Assembly (NCBI GenBank): GCA_010027845.1
Contig: RGUL01000010.1
Location: 1-48,539, forward strand
From: Gammaproteobacteria bacterium
GTDB lineage: Bacteria; Pseudomonadota; Gammaproteobacteria; Steroidobacterales; Steroidobacteraceae
DNA: 48,539 nt
Reading direction: 5' to 3'
In this document: positions 38,333-47,851 of the stretch, piece by piece
How the letters are laid out: each line of letters starts with the position of its first letter
Numbering within the stretch: position 1 is the stretch's first letter
The notes under the pieces: model-generated
Databases searched by the model: none
Seen by the model: only the letters and a program-made list of their open reading frames with translations
Told to the model about the DNA's origin: nothing
Made by a program: the position numbers and the translations under genes

Positions 38333-39493
38333 TCAGCGCACTGCGGCGACGGCTTTTTTGGCCGCGTCGGTGAGGTCGGTGGCAGCGGTCACTTTGAGGC
38401 CGCTCTGCGCGAGCATCTCGCGCGCCTTCTCGGCATTGGTGCCTTCGAGTCGCACGATCACCGGCACTTTCACCCCCACCGCCTTCACGGCGGTGATCAC
38501 GCCCTCAGCGATCAGATCGCAGCGCACGATGCCGCCAAAAATATTGACGAGGATGCCGCGCACTTTCGGGTTCGAGAGAATCAAATTGAACGCCGCGGTG
38601 ACGCGTTCGGCGGTTGCGCCACCACCGACGTCGAGGAAGTTCGCGGGCGAACCACCGTGCAGTTTGATGACGTCCATGGTCGCCATCGCGAGTCCGGCGC
38701 CGTTAACCATGCAAGCGATGTCGCCGTCGAGCGAGACGTAGTTAAGATCGTGACGACTCGCGGCAAGTTCCATCGGATCTTCCTGCGACTCGTCGCGCAT
38801 TTCTTCGAGCGCTTTTTGTCGGTAGACGGCGTTTGCGTCGATGTTGATCTTCGCATCGAGCGCGACGAGGTGCCCTTCTTTGGTCACGATCAAAGGGTTA
38901 ACTTCGACCAAGCTCGCGTCTTTGTCGAGCGTGAGTTGGTAGAGCGCCATCGCGATTTTTTGGAACTCGGCGATTTGCGCCCCTTTAAAGCCGAGCGCGA
39001 ACGCCATTCGACGACATTGGTAGGGCTGCAAGCCCGCCGCCGGGTGAATGTTGACCGTGGTGATTTTTTCGGGCGTGTGCGCCGCGACTTCTTCGATGTC
39101 CATGCCGCCCGCTGCAGAACCGATCATCGCGAGACGACCTTTTTCGCGATTCAGCGTGAGCGAGAGATAGATTTCGCGCTCGATCGCCGAGCCGGTTTCG
39201 ACGTAGACCTTGCCGACCGGCAAACCCTCGGGCCCCGTCTGCTTGGTCGCCAGTCGCGTGCCGAGCATGCCTTTGGCAGCGGCACGCACCGCGTCGAGAT
39301 CGCGCGCGAGTTTCACGCCGCCCGCCTTGCCACGACCACCCGCGTGCACCTGCGCTTTCACCACCCACACGCTGCCGCCGAGTTGCTGCGCAGCTTGCAC
39401 GGCTTCTTCGGCTGTGGCCGCCACGTGGCCACTCGGCACCGGAATGCCATAGGCAGAAAACACTTGTTTGGCTTGGTATTCGTGAAGATTCAT
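38333..39493 (-). CDS. sucC: succinyl-CoA ligase (ADP-forming) beta subunit
   Basis: Nucleotide-binding ATP-grasp subunit of succinyl-CoA synthetase, 386 aa (E. coli 388). It starts [20 protein letters not shown]. The ATP-grasp regions include [19 protein letters not shown] and [21 protein letters not shown], and the conserved Gly-rich loop is [17 protein letters not shown] near the C-terminus. The ATG at 39493 is preceded by an 82-bp intergenic region shared with the divergent pilD. It is the first gene of a sucC-sucD-nadE run. Confidence 0.98.
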   Translation of the reverse strand: MNLHEYQAKQVFSAYGIPVPSGHVAATAEEAVQAAQQLGGSVWVVKAQVHAGGRGKAGGVKLARDLDAVRAAAKGMLGTRLATKQTGPEGLPVGKVYVETGSAIEREIYLSLTLNREKGRLAMIGSAAGGMDIEEVAAHTPEKITTVNIHPAAGLQPYQCRRMAFALGFKGAQIAEFQKIAMALYQLTLDKDASLVEVNPLIVTKEGHLVALDAKINIDANAVYRQKALEEMRDESQEDPMELAASRHDLNYVSLDGDIACMVNGAGLAMATMDVIKLHGGSPANFLDVGGGATAERVTAAFNLILSNPKVRGILVNIFGGIVRCDLIAEGVITAVKAVGVKVPVIVRLEGTNAEKAREMLAQSGLKVTAATDLTDAAKKAVAAVR

Positions 39494-39575
39494 CGGGTGA
39501 CCCGTCGTCGCTGGACTAAACTCCCATTGTCGCGGAATCGGGGGCCAGAGGGAACCTCCACCAGCGGGAGATCTC

Positions 39576-40424
39576 ATGTTCACGGCTGCATTCGGAGCCC
39601 CTGAAACCATCTTGCTCGCAGGTCTCGGCGGGCTACTCGTCGGCAGTTTTTTGAACGTGGTGATACGTCGCGTGCCGCTGATGCTCGAGCGCGAATGGGC
39701 ATTGCAGAGCGCGCCGACACCGACCGAGGCGATACCGAGCGAGGCGACACCGAGCGAGGCGACACCGCCCTTCAATGTCATCGAACCGCGCTCACATTGC
39801 CCACACTGCCTCGCACCGATCCGTGCACGGCATCTGGTGCCGGTGATCAGTTGGCTCGCGCTGCGTGGTCGCTGCGCGAGTTGCGCCACGCCGATCGGCG
39901 CGCGCTATCCCCTTGTCGAAATCGGCACGGCGCTCGCGTTCGCAATCGTCGCCGCACGCCTGCCGTTCGACCTATCGTTACTCGATGCGTTGCTGGTCAC
40001 GGGATTTTTGATCGCGCTCGCGATGATCGATTTCGATACGCAATATTTACCCGATCAATTGACGCTGCCATTGCTCTGGCTCGGCCTCGCGGCGAGCGTG
40101 TTCGCACCGCTCGCGCCCGGCATCGATCCCTCGCAAGCGATTTTGGGCGCAATCGCCGGCTATCTGTCTTTGTGGAGCGTTTATCACGCGTTTCGCCTGC
40201 TAACCGGCAAAGAGGGCATGGGCTACGGTGACTTCAAACTTTTGGCCGCGCTCGGCGCCTGGCTCGGTACGCAGGCGATCTTGCCGATCGTGTTGTTGGC
40301 GGCGATCGCCGGTTCGATCGTCGGCTTGATCGGCATCTTCGTCTTCGGTCGTGATCGCAATCAGCCGATTCCGTTCGGCCCGTTCCTCGCCGCGGCCGGT
40401 TGGCTCGTGATGACTTTTGGTTGA
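39576..40424 (+). CDS. pilD: type IV prepilin peptidase / N-methyltransferase PilD
   Basis: Inner-membrane aspartic protease that cleaves and N-methylates type IV pilins and type II secretion pseudopilins; 282 aa. After TM1 ([22 protein letters not shown]) comes the cytoplasmic methylase domain with zinc Cys C75/C78 and C100/C103 (HCPHC, RCASC). The catalytic aspartates are D152 or D154 ([14 protein letters not shown]) and D219 in [11 protein letters not shown] 15-bp tandem repeat encoding [17 protein letters not shown] is inserted before the zinc motif. GGGAG precedes the ATG. It heads the pilD-coaE-zapD-yacG group; pilB and pilC are not in the window. Confidence 0.96.
   Translation: MFTAAFGAPETILLAGLGGLLVGSFLNVVIRRVPLMLEREWALQSAPTPTEAIPSEATPSEATPPFNVIEPRSHCPHCLAPIRARHLVPVISWLALRGRCASCATPIGARYPLVEIGTALAFAIVAARLPFDLSLLDALLVTGFLIALAMIDFDTQYLPDQLTLPLLWLGLAASVFAPLAPGIDPSQAILGAIAGYLSLWSVYHAFRLLTGKEGMGYGDFKLLAALGAWLGTQAILPIVLLAAIAGSIVGLIGIFVFGRDRNQPIPFGPFLAAAGWLVMTFG
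39715..39767 (+). repeat. 15-bp in-frame tandem repeat inside pilD
   Basis: About 3.5 units with consensus CGACACCGAGCGAGG (units at 39715, 39730, 39745 and a partial at 39760), each with at most one change. The length keeps the reading frame and encodes a Pro-Ser/Thr-Glu-Ala linker. Confidence 0.9.
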
Positions 40425-40428
40425 CGAC

Positions 40429-41061
40429 GTGACGCAACCTTTACGCATCGCATTGACCGGTGGCATCGCGAGCGGCAAGTCGACGGTGGCGGCCGCCTTC
40501 GAGCGTCGCGGCATCACGGTGCTCGACAGCGATCAGCTGGCGCGCGAAGTGGTCGCGCCGGGCACGAGCGGCTTCGATGCGGTCGTGGCGCGCTTCGGCG
40601 CGGCACTGGTCGCGGCGGACGGCAGCATCGACCGTCGCGCGTTGCGCTCGATCGTGTTCGCCGATGCGACGGCGCGCCGCGATCTAGAGGCGATCACCCA
40701 CCCGCGCATCCGCGCTGCGATGGCCGAGCGCGCAGCGGCGAGCGGCGGTCCGTATCAAATATTCATGATTCCGTTGCTGGCCGAGGGCGGCCGGGCGGCA
40801 GAGTTCGATCGCGTGCTGGTGGTCGATTGTCCGGAAGAATTGCAGTTGCAGCGTGTCATGGCGCGCGATCGAACCGACGCGGCGGCGGCGCGGGCAATCC
40901 TCGCCGTGCAGGCGACGCGGGCCGCGCGCCTCTCGATCGCCGACGACGTGATCGTCAACGACGGCGATCTCGGGGCGCTCGAGGCCCGGGTCGAAGCCCT
41001 ACACCGACGATATTCGGAGGCCGCGCGGGTTGCCGGGGCGCGGTCATCACCCGCAGAATAG
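40429..41061 (+). CDS. coaE: dephospho-CoA kinase
   Basis: Last step of CoA synthesis: phosphorylates the 3'-OH of dephospho-CoA; 210 aa from the GTG. The P-loop is LTGGIASGKST (about 9-19), then VLDSDQLAREVVAPGTSG, THPRIRAAM and the lid segment VMARDRTDAAAARAILAVQ. The start is uncertain: GTG 40429 gives TQPLRIALTGG, the usual length before the P-loop, while TTG 40417 would overlap pilD by 8 bp. Neither has a good Shine-Dalgarno, so coupling to pilD translation is plausible. Confidence 0.94.
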   Translation: MTQPLRIALTGGIASGKSTVAAAFERRGITVLDSDQLAREVVAPGTSGFDAVVARFGAALVAADGSIDRRALRSIVFADATARRDLEAITHPRIRAAMAERAAASGGPYQIFMIPLLAEGGRAAEFDRVLVVDCPEELQLQRVMARDRTDAAAARAILAVQATRAARLSIADDVIVNDGDLGALEARVEALHRRYSEAARVAGARSSPAE

Positions 41062-41065
41062 TGTG

Positions 41066-41878
41066 ATGAGGGAGGGTGCGTCGCAAAAGGGCGAAAGCGC
41101 AGCCGCGGCTGCAGATAAGCCGCTCGTATTCGAACAACCCCTCAACGAGCGGATGCGCTCTTACCTGCGCATCGACTTCCTCTACAACCAAGCGCTATTT
41201 CACGCCCACTCGCACAGCCAGTGGAGTTCGCGTGCCGCGGTGACGAGTTTGCTCGACCTACTCGCGATCGTGACCCGCGCCGACATGCGCGCCGACGTGC
41301 TCAAAGAACTCGAGCGGCAGATCTCGATGCTCACGGAGTATCAACGACGTCCGGGCGTCGACGTGGAGCGACTGCGCAGCGTGATCGCCAACCTCTCGCG
41401 CCTACGCACCGATCTGCTGGGTGCGGGCTCGACGTTCCTGCAACCGCTGCGCGACTCGGCGTTTCTCGCCGCAGTGCGCCATCGCAGTTCGATTCCCGGC
41501 GGCACCTGCGAATTTGACTTACCGGATTTTTATTATTGGTTAAGTCGCACGGCCGAAACGCGCGAGGAAGTGCTGGCGCGTTGGCTCGCAATGTTGCGCC
41601 CACTGTGTGATGCCATCGCCGAGTTGTTGTGGCTCACGCGTCAAGGCGGCAAGGTTCGCAGCGAAGTGGCGAGCGGCGGGATCTTCCACATCACGTTCGA
41701 GCGCGACTCGCCGGTGCAGTTGCTGCGCGTGCTGGTGGGCGGCGATCTCGGTGTCTACCCGGAAATCAGCGGTAGTCACTATCGCTCAAGCGTGCGTTTC
41801 GTGGTGTGGAACGGCTTGATGGAACGACCACGTCAAACCGACGCCGACGTGCCGTTTGAAATCGTCTGCTGTAGCTAA
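41066..41878 (+). CDS. zapD: cell division protein ZapD
   Basis: Cytoplasmic protein that bundles FtsZ protofilaments and stabilises the Z ring; 270 aa (E. coli 247). The conserved start of the fold is FEQPLNERMRSYLRIDFLYNQA, preceded by a 22-residue Ala/Lys-rich extension. Other blocks are LLDLLAIVTRADMRADVLKELER, FDLPDFYYWLSRT and the C-terminal beta-rich RFVVWNGLMERPRQTDADVPFEI. It begins 4 bp after the coaE stop and yacG follows 2 bp after its own stop, the standard pilD-coaE-zapD-yacG order. The ATG at 41066 is used; alternatives inside the extension cannot be excluded. Confidence 0.95.
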   Translation: MREGASQKGESAAAAADKPLVFEQPLNERMRSYLRIDFLYNQALFHAHSHSQWSSRAAVTSLLDLLAIVTRADMRADVLKELERQISMLTEYQRRPGVDVERLRSVIANLSRLRTDLLGAGSTFLQPLRDSAFLAAVRHRSSIPGGTCEFDLPDFYYWLSRTAETREEVLARWLAMLRPLCDAIAELLWLTRQGGKVRSEVASGGIFHITFERDSPVQLLRVLVGGDLGVYPEISGSHYRSSVRFVVWNGLMERPRQTDADVPFEIVCCS

Positions 41879-41880
41879 CG

Positions 41881-42072
41881 ATGAAGTGCCCGTCCTGCTC
41901 GCGCCCGATCGAGTGGAACGACGGGTTTCCGTTTCGGCCTTTTTGCTCGGAGCGTTGCCGTATGGTTGATCTCGGTGCCTGGCTCACCGAAAGTCACGTG
42001 ATTCCGGGCGAGTCGATCGACGACCTCGATTTGCGCGAGGCGACGCCCGCCGCCGGCGAGCGTCCGTCGTGA
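41881..42072 (+). CDS. yacG: DNA gyrase inhibitor YacG (zinc protein)
   Basis: A 63-aa zinc finger protein; E. coli YacG binds GyrB and inhibits gyrase. Zinc ligands C3, C6 (KCPSC) and C22, C26 (CSERC) are all present, with the family's RPFCSERCRMVDLGAWL core and an acidic tail. Its stop overlaps the GTG start of the glutathione S-transferase gene (GTGA). Confidence 0.95.
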   Translation: MKCPSCSRPIEWNDGFPFRPFCSERCRMVDLGAWLTESHVIPGESIDDLDLREATPAAGERPS

Positions 42073-42677
42073 AATTCTTTGATGCACCGTTTGCACCCAG
42101 CCCGCGACGGGTGCGGATGTTCCTCGCCGAAAAAGGCTTGAGCATCCCGACGGTATCGGTCGACATCGCCGCCGGCGAAACCGGTCAGGAAAATTTTTTG
42201 GCGATCAATGCGGTCGGTGAAGTGCCCGTGCTAGAGCTCGACGATGGCACTCGACTCACCGAGTCGCTCGCGATCTGTCGCTATCTCGAAACGCTACACC
42301 CGGAACCCGCACTGCTCGGTCGCGATACGCTGGAGCGCGCGCAGCTCGATGCACTCGTGCTGCAAATCATGTTTCGCATTTACGTGCCGACCACGCAGGC
42401 ATTTCGTCACGGCCACAAATTTTGGGCGGGGCGCATCACTCAAGTGCCGCAGTACGCGGACCTCGCCCGGCAACAGGTGCTCGCCGAATGGGCGCGCTTC
42501 GATGCGATGCTCGCGACGCGCGAATTCATGGGCGGCGAGCGGTTTTCGTTCGCCGACATCGTCGCCTACACGACCCTCGATTTCGGCAAGCCGTCGGGTA
42601 TTCGCGTACAACCCGAGCAAACGCATCTTGCGCGTTGGCAAGCGGCGATCGCCGCCCGTCCGAGCGCGAAAGTCTAA
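42069..42677 (+). CDS. glutathione S-transferase family protein
   Basis: A 202-aa GST-fold protein. The N-terminal thioredoxin domain starts KFFDAPFAPSPRRVRMFLAEKGL, with the candidate activating Ser near residue 11 and the glutathione-binding segment AVGEVPVLELDDGTRLTESLAICRYLE (cis-Pro in VPVL, T/E-S pair in LTESLAI). The all-helical C-terminal domain (about 90-200) contains the folding motif FSFADIVAYTTLDFG. Specific substrate unknown. The GTG start overlaps the yacG stop; the 3' end overlaps the convergent S9A peptidase gene by 4 bp. Confidence 0.9.
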   Translation: MKFFDAPFAPSPRRVRMFLAEKGLSIPTVSVDIAAGETGQENFLAINAVGEVPVLELDDGTRLTESLAICRYLETLHPEPALLGRDTLERAQLDALVLQIMFRIYVPTTQAFRHGHKFWAGRITQVPQYADLARQQVLAEWARFDAMLATREFMGGERFSFADIVAYTTLDFGKPSGIRVQPEQTHLARWQAAIAARPSAKV

Positions 42678-44818
42678 AATCCGCGCATGCCGAGCGCGTG
42701 CGCGACGAACGCGTACTGATCGGCGAAGTCGTCAATCTGCATCCACAACGGCTTGCCGGCGCCATGCCCCGCGCGGGTTTCGATGCGGATCAGCACCGGC
42801 TTGTCGCAGCTTTGTGCCTGCTGTAAGGCCGCGGCGAATTTGTAGCTGTGCCACGGCACGACACGATCGTCACGATCGGCGGTCGTGACCAGCGTCGCCG
42901 GATAGCAGCGTCCGCTACGCACGTTGTGCACCGGTGAGTAGGCGCGCAACGCCTGGAAATCTTCGGGGTTATCAGCGAGACCGTAATCGGATGACCATTG
43001 CCGCGCGTTGGAACTCGCGGTGTGATAGCGCAGCATGTCGAGCACGCCGACCGCCGGCAACGCGGCGCCGAACAGCTCGGGACGTTGCAACAGCGTAGCG
43101 CCGACCAACAAGCCGCCGTTGCTGCGACCGGAGATCGCGAGCTTCGCCGGCTGCGTGTAGCGATTCGCAATCAAAAATTCCGCGGCGGCGATGAAATCGT
43201 CGAACACGTTTTGCTTTTGAGTTTTGGTGCCGGCGCGATGCCAAGCCTCGCCGTACTCGCCGCCACCGCGCAGATTCGCCTCCACGTAGATTCCACCCAT
43301 CTCCAACCATGCGAGCACCGGCGCACGAAACGTCGGTGTGGTCGAAATATTGAAGCCGCCGTAGCCGTAGAGCAGCGTCGGCGTGGTGCCATCTTTGACG
43401 AGATCGCGACGGTGGGTGATGAACAGCGGCACGCGCGTACCATCACGACTGGTCGCGAACACTTGCTCGGTGACGTACGGCGTCACGTCAGCGGCGAGTT
43501 TCGGCGTGGCGAACGGGTGCACGGTCAGATCGCTCAGATCGAGACGAAAAACGCGCCCGGGCGTGACGTAATCGGTGAACGAAAAAAACGTTTCGCGATC
43601 GCGACCGCTACCGTCGAAGCCCGTCAAGGTCCCGAGCCCCGGCACCGGCACGTCGGCCAGCCAACGACCGTCGCGGTCGTACACCTGCGCAATGCCGTGC
43701 GCGTCGCGCACGTATCGCAGTAACAGGCGACCGCCGACGAAGTGCGAATCTTCGAGGGTGTAGTCGCGTTGTGGGACGAGTTCACGCCAGGCGCTCGGCG
43801 CCGGGTTACGCACGTCGACGGCGATCAGCCGACCGCGCGGCGCAGCATTGGTCGTTTGCACGAAAAGCGTGTCGCCGTCACTGCCGCGAAGCGAATAGTT
43901 GGCGTCCCACGCGCCGAACACGGTGCGTGGCGTCGCACCCGGATCACGCAGATCGAGCACGTCGATGCCGTTGGTTTCGTAACCGTCGAACAGCGTCACG
44001 AACAACCAACGCCCGTCTTCGGACACGTCCGCCGACGGTGTGCGCGTCCGACTACCACGCACGGTGTAGATCAAGCGGTCGTCGCGCTGCGCTTCACCGA
44101 GTTTATGAAAATACACGGCGGGCTGCGCATGATCGTCACCGTGCGCAGGATCGTCGGCCTTCGCAGCGTAGCGACTGTAGTACACGCCGGAGCCGTCGGG
44201 CGCCCAAGAGACCTCCCAAAATTTGGTGTAGCGCAGTTCGTCGACGAGATCGACGCCGTCGACGACGCGGCGGAATTTCCAGATTTCCCAATCGGTGCCG
44301 CCATCCGAGAGCGAATAAGCGAGCGTCTTGCCGTCGGGCGACGGCTGGAAACGAGCGAGCGCGACGGTCGCATCGCTGCTCGCGACGTTCGGATCGAACA
44401 GCACGCGCGGCGCGGCGTCGGCGGCGTCGAGCACGTACAAAATACTTTGATTTTGACGCCCGTCGTTACGCGTGAAGAACAGCCGCCCGCCTTTGGCGCG
44501 CGGCACGCCGGTGCGCTCGTGGTTCCAAATTTCGGTGAGCCGCGTGCGCAGTCGCTCGCGTTGCGGCAAATTTTCGAGCCAAGGCTGCGCGAGTGCGTTT
44601 TGTGCTCGCACAAATTCTTGGGTCGCCGGCGCGCGCAAATCTTCGAGCGCGCGATAAGGATCAGCGACGACCGTACCGTGATAGACGTCGACCACCTCGC
44701 CGCGGGCGACGGTCGGATAGGCGAGCCGCTGCGGGCTGCTACACGCGCCGAGCGTCATGATGAGCGATACGATGCAGAAGGGGCGCGCAAGGCGCTGCAA
44801 GCGGTGGCGATGATGCAT
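42674..44818 (-). CDS. prolyl oligopeptidase family lipoprotein (S9A)
   Basis: A 714-aa serine peptidase cleaving after proline in short peptides. The leader MHHRHRLQRLARPFCIVSLI ends in lipobox LGAC with C26 lipidated, so it is probably attached to a membrane facing the periplasm. The beta-propeller spans roughly 90-430 (YRALEDLRAPATQEFVRAQN before it). The catalytic domain has the nucleophile in ISGRSNGGLLVGA, the Asp in TTADRDDRVVPWHSYKF and the His in RAGHGAGKP. GAGAGGATC precedes the ATG. It diverges from the DPP-IV-type gene with 70 bp between starts, suggesting shared control of peptide breakdown. Confidence 0.93.
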   Translation of the reverse strand: MHHRHRLQRLARPFCIVSLIMTLGACSSPQRLAYPTVARGEVVDVYHGTVVADPYRALEDLRAPATQEFVRAQNALAQPWLENLPQRERLRTRLTEIWNHERTGVPRAKGGRLFFTRNDGRQNQSILYVLDAADAAPRVLFDPNVASSDATVALARFQPSPDGKTLAYSLSDGGTDWEIWKFRRVVDGVDLVDELRYTKFWEVSWAPDGSGVYYSRYAAKADDPAHGDDHAQPAVYFHKLGEAQRDDRLIYTVRGSRTRTPSADVSEDGRWLFVTLFDGYETNGIDVLDLRDPGATPRTVFGAWDANYSLRGSDGDTLFVQTTNAAPRGRLIAVDVRNPAPSAWRELVPQRDYTLEDSHFVGGRLLLRYVRDAHGIAQVYDRDGRWLADVPVPGLGTLTGFDGSGRDRETFFSFTDYVTPGRVFRLDLSDLTVHPFATPKLAADVTPYVTEQVFATSRDGTRVPLFITHRRDLVKDGTTPTLLYGYGGFNISTTPTFRAPVLAWLEMGGIYVEANLRGGGEYGEAWHRAGTKTQKQNVFDDFIAAAEFLIANRYTQPAKLAISGRSNGGLLVGATLLQRPELFGAALPAVGVLDMLRYHTASSNARQWSSDYGLADNPEDFQALRAYSPVHNVRSGRCYPATLVTTADRDDRVVPWHSYKFAAALQQAQSCDKPVLIRIETRAGHGAGKPLWMQIDDFADQYAFVAHALGMRGF

Positions 44819-44888
44819 GATCCTCTCTAAACTGCCCGACCACTGCGGTCGCGACGCCGGCCGAAATGTTAACGGAGTGTGCTGCGCC
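44819..44888. promoter_or_regulatory. divergent promoter region of two S9 peptidases
   Basis: A 70-bp gap between opposite start codons. It contains an inverted repeat CGACC-ACTGC-GGTCG (44837-44851) that could be an operator; no clear -35/-10 pair is evident for either direction. Confidence 0.3.
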
Positions 44889-47213
44889 ATGCAGGGTTGC
44901 CTACGCCCCTCGTTTCTCGCTCGCTTGACCGCCGTCGCACTGGCTGCGGCCGCGACACTCGCCACCTCGGCGCCCGCCAGCGGACTCACGATCGCGCGCT
45001 TGTTCGACGGCCCCGAACTCGCCGGTGCCTCGTTGCGCCGCATGCGCTTTTCACCGGACGGCAAACTCGTCACTTTCCTGCAAGGCAAGCCCGAGGCTAA
45101 AGATCGGCTGGATCTTTGGGCACTCGACGTCGCGACGGGCGAACGGCGGCGCCTAGTCGACTCCGCGGCGCTGGTCGCGGACGAAGGGCGGCTGTCGCCG
45201 GAGGAAGAAGCGCGGCGCGAACGACAACGCACCTCCTCGCTCGCCGGCATCGTCGATTACGAATTCTCGAGCGACGGTAATTCGTTGCTGCTGCCGCTCG
45301 CCGGCGATTTGTTTATCTACGACTTGCGCGCCCCGGCCGGTCGCTCACCGGTGCGCCGCCTGACCAGCACCGCGGAGGCGGAGACGGACGCGCGATTCTC
45401 ACCGGACGGGCGGCGCGTGAGCTTCGTCCGCGACCAAAATTTGTACGTCATCGATTTGTCGACCGGCGCCGAACGCGCGGTCAGCAGCGACGGCCGTGCA
45501 CTCGTGTCCTACGGCACGGCAGAGTTCATCGCCCAAGAGGAAATGGATCGCAGCACGGGCTATTGGTGGTCACCCGACGGCACGCGCATCGCTTACACGC
45601 GCGTCGACGAGTCGACGGTCGACGAAGTCGAACGCTTCGAGATTTTCGCCGACGGTGTGAAGGTCGTTCGGCAAAGATATCCGGCGGCGGGCCGACCCAA
45701 CGCTCGCGTCGAACTTTTGGTTGCGGAGATTGCGGGCAATACCCCTGCACGCAAACTCGACGCGGCGGCGGCCGGCGACGGCTACCTCGCGCGAGTCGAT
45801 TGGTTTCCGGACGGTCGGCAAGTGGCCGTGCAACGACACTCGCGTGATCAAAAAACCTTGGAGCTGCTCGCGGTCGACGTGCAATCGGGCGCCGCGCGCA
45901 CGCTGCTGGTCGAGCGCTCGGACACTTGGGTGCCGCTGCACGAGGAACTCGCCTTCTTGAAGCGCCGGCCGGCATTTCTTTGGGCATCGGACCGCAGCGG
46001 CTTTCGGCATCTCGAATTGCGCGACCTGAACGGCCGCTTGATTCGACCGATCACCGCCGGCGAATGGATGGTGGTGGGCGACGGCCGTGAACGCGCCGTG
46101 AAATGGATCGACGAGGAACGTGAACTCGTCTACTTCGTCGCCAATCGCGACACGCCGATCGATCGACATCTGTACGTCGCTTCTTACGCGGGACAGCAAC
46201 GCGACCCGCGGCGCATCGACGCCGGCGTGCGGCGTTTGAGCGAGGGCGCGGGCTGGCATTCGGTGGCGATGGCGCCGCGCGGTGGCAACTGGCTCGACAC
46301 GTTCTCGAATCCCGAGCGACCGCCGTCACTCACGCTGCGCAAGCGCGACGGCAGCCGACTCGCGACGCTGGTGGCGAACGAACTCGATGCCCAGCATCCC
46401 TACGCGCCCTACCTCGCCGCGCATCGCCCCACGCAGTTCGGCACGTTGACGGCCGCAGACGGCCAGACGCTGCACTACAAATTGCTCACGCCCGCACTGC
46501 AACCGGGACGCAAATACCCGGTGATCGTCAGTGTTTACGGCGGCCCCGGCAATCAAAACGTCCGCCGCGCTTGGGGTGGCTATTTCGATCAATATTTGGC
46601 GCAGCAAGGCTATGTGGTGTTCACGCTCGACAATCGCGGCGCCGGCTTTCGCGGCACGCGCTTTGAGGGGGCGATCCACCGACGTTTGAGCAACGTCGAG
46701 GTCGAAGATCAAGTGCGTGGCGTCGACTTCCTGCGCACCCTACCGTACGTGGATGCGAACCGCGTCGGGGTGTTCGGTTGGAGTTACGGCGGCTACATGG
46801 CGTTAATGTGCATGGTGCGCGCGCCCGAGCACTTCACCGCCGGCGTGTCCGGCGCCCCGGTCACGGACTGGAGGCTCTACGACACGCACTACACCGAACG
46901 CTACATGGGCACGCCCGCCGACAATCCGCAGGGCTATCGTGACTCGATGGTCATGACCCACGCCGCGAACTTGCGTGGTCCGTTGTTGATCATGCACGGC
47001 ATGGCCGACGACAACGTTTTGCTCACCAACAGCACGGCACTCTTCAAGCGCCTGCAAGATTTGAACAAGCAGTACGACAGCGTCCTCTATCCGGGCAGCA
47101 AGCACGGGTTATTGCGCTTCAAAGGCACCGGCCCGCACGGCTACGCCACCATTCAAAGATTTTTCGACGCCGCGCTGCGCGAACCATCGACCACGGGGAT
47201 TTCCAGCAAGTGA
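44889..47213 (+). CDS. dipeptidyl peptidase IV-type serine peptidase (S9B)
   Basis: A 774-aa exported exopeptidase releasing N-terminal Xaa-Pro dipeptides. A signal peptide occupies about residues 1-30 (LTAVALAAAATLATSAPASG). The beta-propeller contains the substrate N-terminus-binding Glu-Glu motif in IAQEEMDRSTGYWWSPDG. The catalytic domain has the nucleophile in VFGWSYGGYMALM, the Asp in GMADDNVLLTNS and the His in GSKHGLLRF; ERYMGTPADNPQGY is also family-typical. I chose ATG 44889 (GGAG 11 nt upstream) because it starts the signal directly. Its stop overlaps the GTG of the carbonic anhydrase gene. Confidence 0.94.
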   Translation: MQGCLRPSFLARLTAVALAAAATLATSAPASGLTIARLFDGPELAGASLRRMRFSPDGKLVTFLQGKPEAKDRLDLWALDVATGERRRLVDSAALVADEGRLSPEEEARRERQRTSSLAGIVDYEFSSDGNSLLLPLAGDLFIYDLRAPAGRSPVRRLTSTAEAETDARFSPDGRRVSFVRDQNLYVIDLSTGAERAVSSDGRALVSYGTAEFIAQEEMDRSTGYWWSPDGTRIAYTRVDESTVDEVERFEIFADGVKVVRQRYPAAGRPNARVELLVAEIAGNTPARKLDAAAAGDGYLARVDWFPDGRQVAVQRHSRDQKTLELLAVDVQSGAARTLLVERSDTWVPLHEELAFLKRRPAFLWASDRSGFRHLELRDLNGRLIRPITAGEWMVVGDGRERAVKWIDEERELVYFVANRDTPIDRHLYVASYAGQQRDPRRIDAGVRRLSEGAGWHSVAMAPRGGNWLDTFSNPERPPSLTLRKRDGSRLATLVANELDAQHPYAPYLAAHRPTQFGTLTAADGQTLHYKLLTPALQPGRKYPVIVSVYGGPGNQNVRRAWGGYFDQYLAQQGYVVFTLDNRGAGFRGTRFEGAIHRRLSNVEVEDQVRGVDFLRTLPYVDANRVGVFGWSYGGYMALMCMVRAPEHFTAGVSGAPVTDWRLYDTHYTERYMGTPADNPQGYRDSMVMTHAANLRGPLLIMHGMADDNVLLTNSTALFKRLQDLNKQYDSVLYPGSKHGLLRFKGTGPHGYATIQRFFDAALREPSTTGISSK

Positions 47214-47851
47214 ATTCGCTCGCACATCTTTTCGAACGTAATCGCGATTGGGCGGACGCTCGCCTGCGCGAGGACCCGCGATTCTTCGAGCGACTCGTCG
47301 GCCAGCAATCGCCCGACTATCTTTGGATCGGTTGCGCCGACAGTCGCGTGCCGGCCAACGAAATCGTCGGCCTCGACCCGGGCGAGCTGTTCGTACACCG
47401 CAACGTCGCCAACGTCGTGGTGCACACCGATCTCAACTGCCTCTCGGTACTGCAATATGCGGTCGACGTGCTCGACGTCGAACACGTGATCGTCTGCGGT
47501 CACTACGGTTGTGGTGGCGTGAATTCGGCCTTACGTAACGATCGACTCGGGTTGATCGACAATTGGTTACGTCACGTGCAAGACGTGATGCGCAAGCACC
47601 GCGCGCAGCTCGATGCGCTGCCGGACGATCGCGCGCGACAACGCCGGCTGTGCGAATTGAACGTCATCGAGCAAGTGCTCAACGTCGGCGAAACCACCAT
47701 CGTGCAGAGTGCTTGGGATCGCGGCAAGCCGCTGGAAGTGCACGGCGTGATCTACGATCTCTCCGACGGTTTGCTACGCGACATGCGGGTCGCCGTGCGT
47801 AGCCCCGGCGAATTCGCCGAACTTTATCGGCGCCTGCTCGACCGCGATTGA
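47210..47851 (+). CDS. can: beta-class carbonic anhydrase
   Basis: Interconverts CO2 and bicarbonate; 213 aa, cytoplasmic. Zinc ligands C42, H98, C101 with the D44-R46 dyad (IGCADSRVPANE; VIVCGHYGCGGV) match the E. coli Can type. The GTG start overlaps the stop of the S9B peptidase (GTGA), so it is translated from the same mRNA although functionally unrelated. The stop codon forms one arm of a palindrome shared with the convergent downstream gene. Confidence 0.96.
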   Translation: MNSLAHLFERNRDWADARLREDPRFFERLVGQQSPDYLWIGCADSRVPANEIVGLDPGELFVHRNVANVVVHTDLNCLSVLQYAVDVLDVEHVIVCGHYGCGGVNSALRNDRLGLIDNWLRHVQDVMRKHRAQLDALPDDRARQRRLCELNVIEQVLNVGETTIVQSAWDRGKPLEVHGVIYDLSDGLLRDMRVAVRSPGEFAELYRRLLDRD

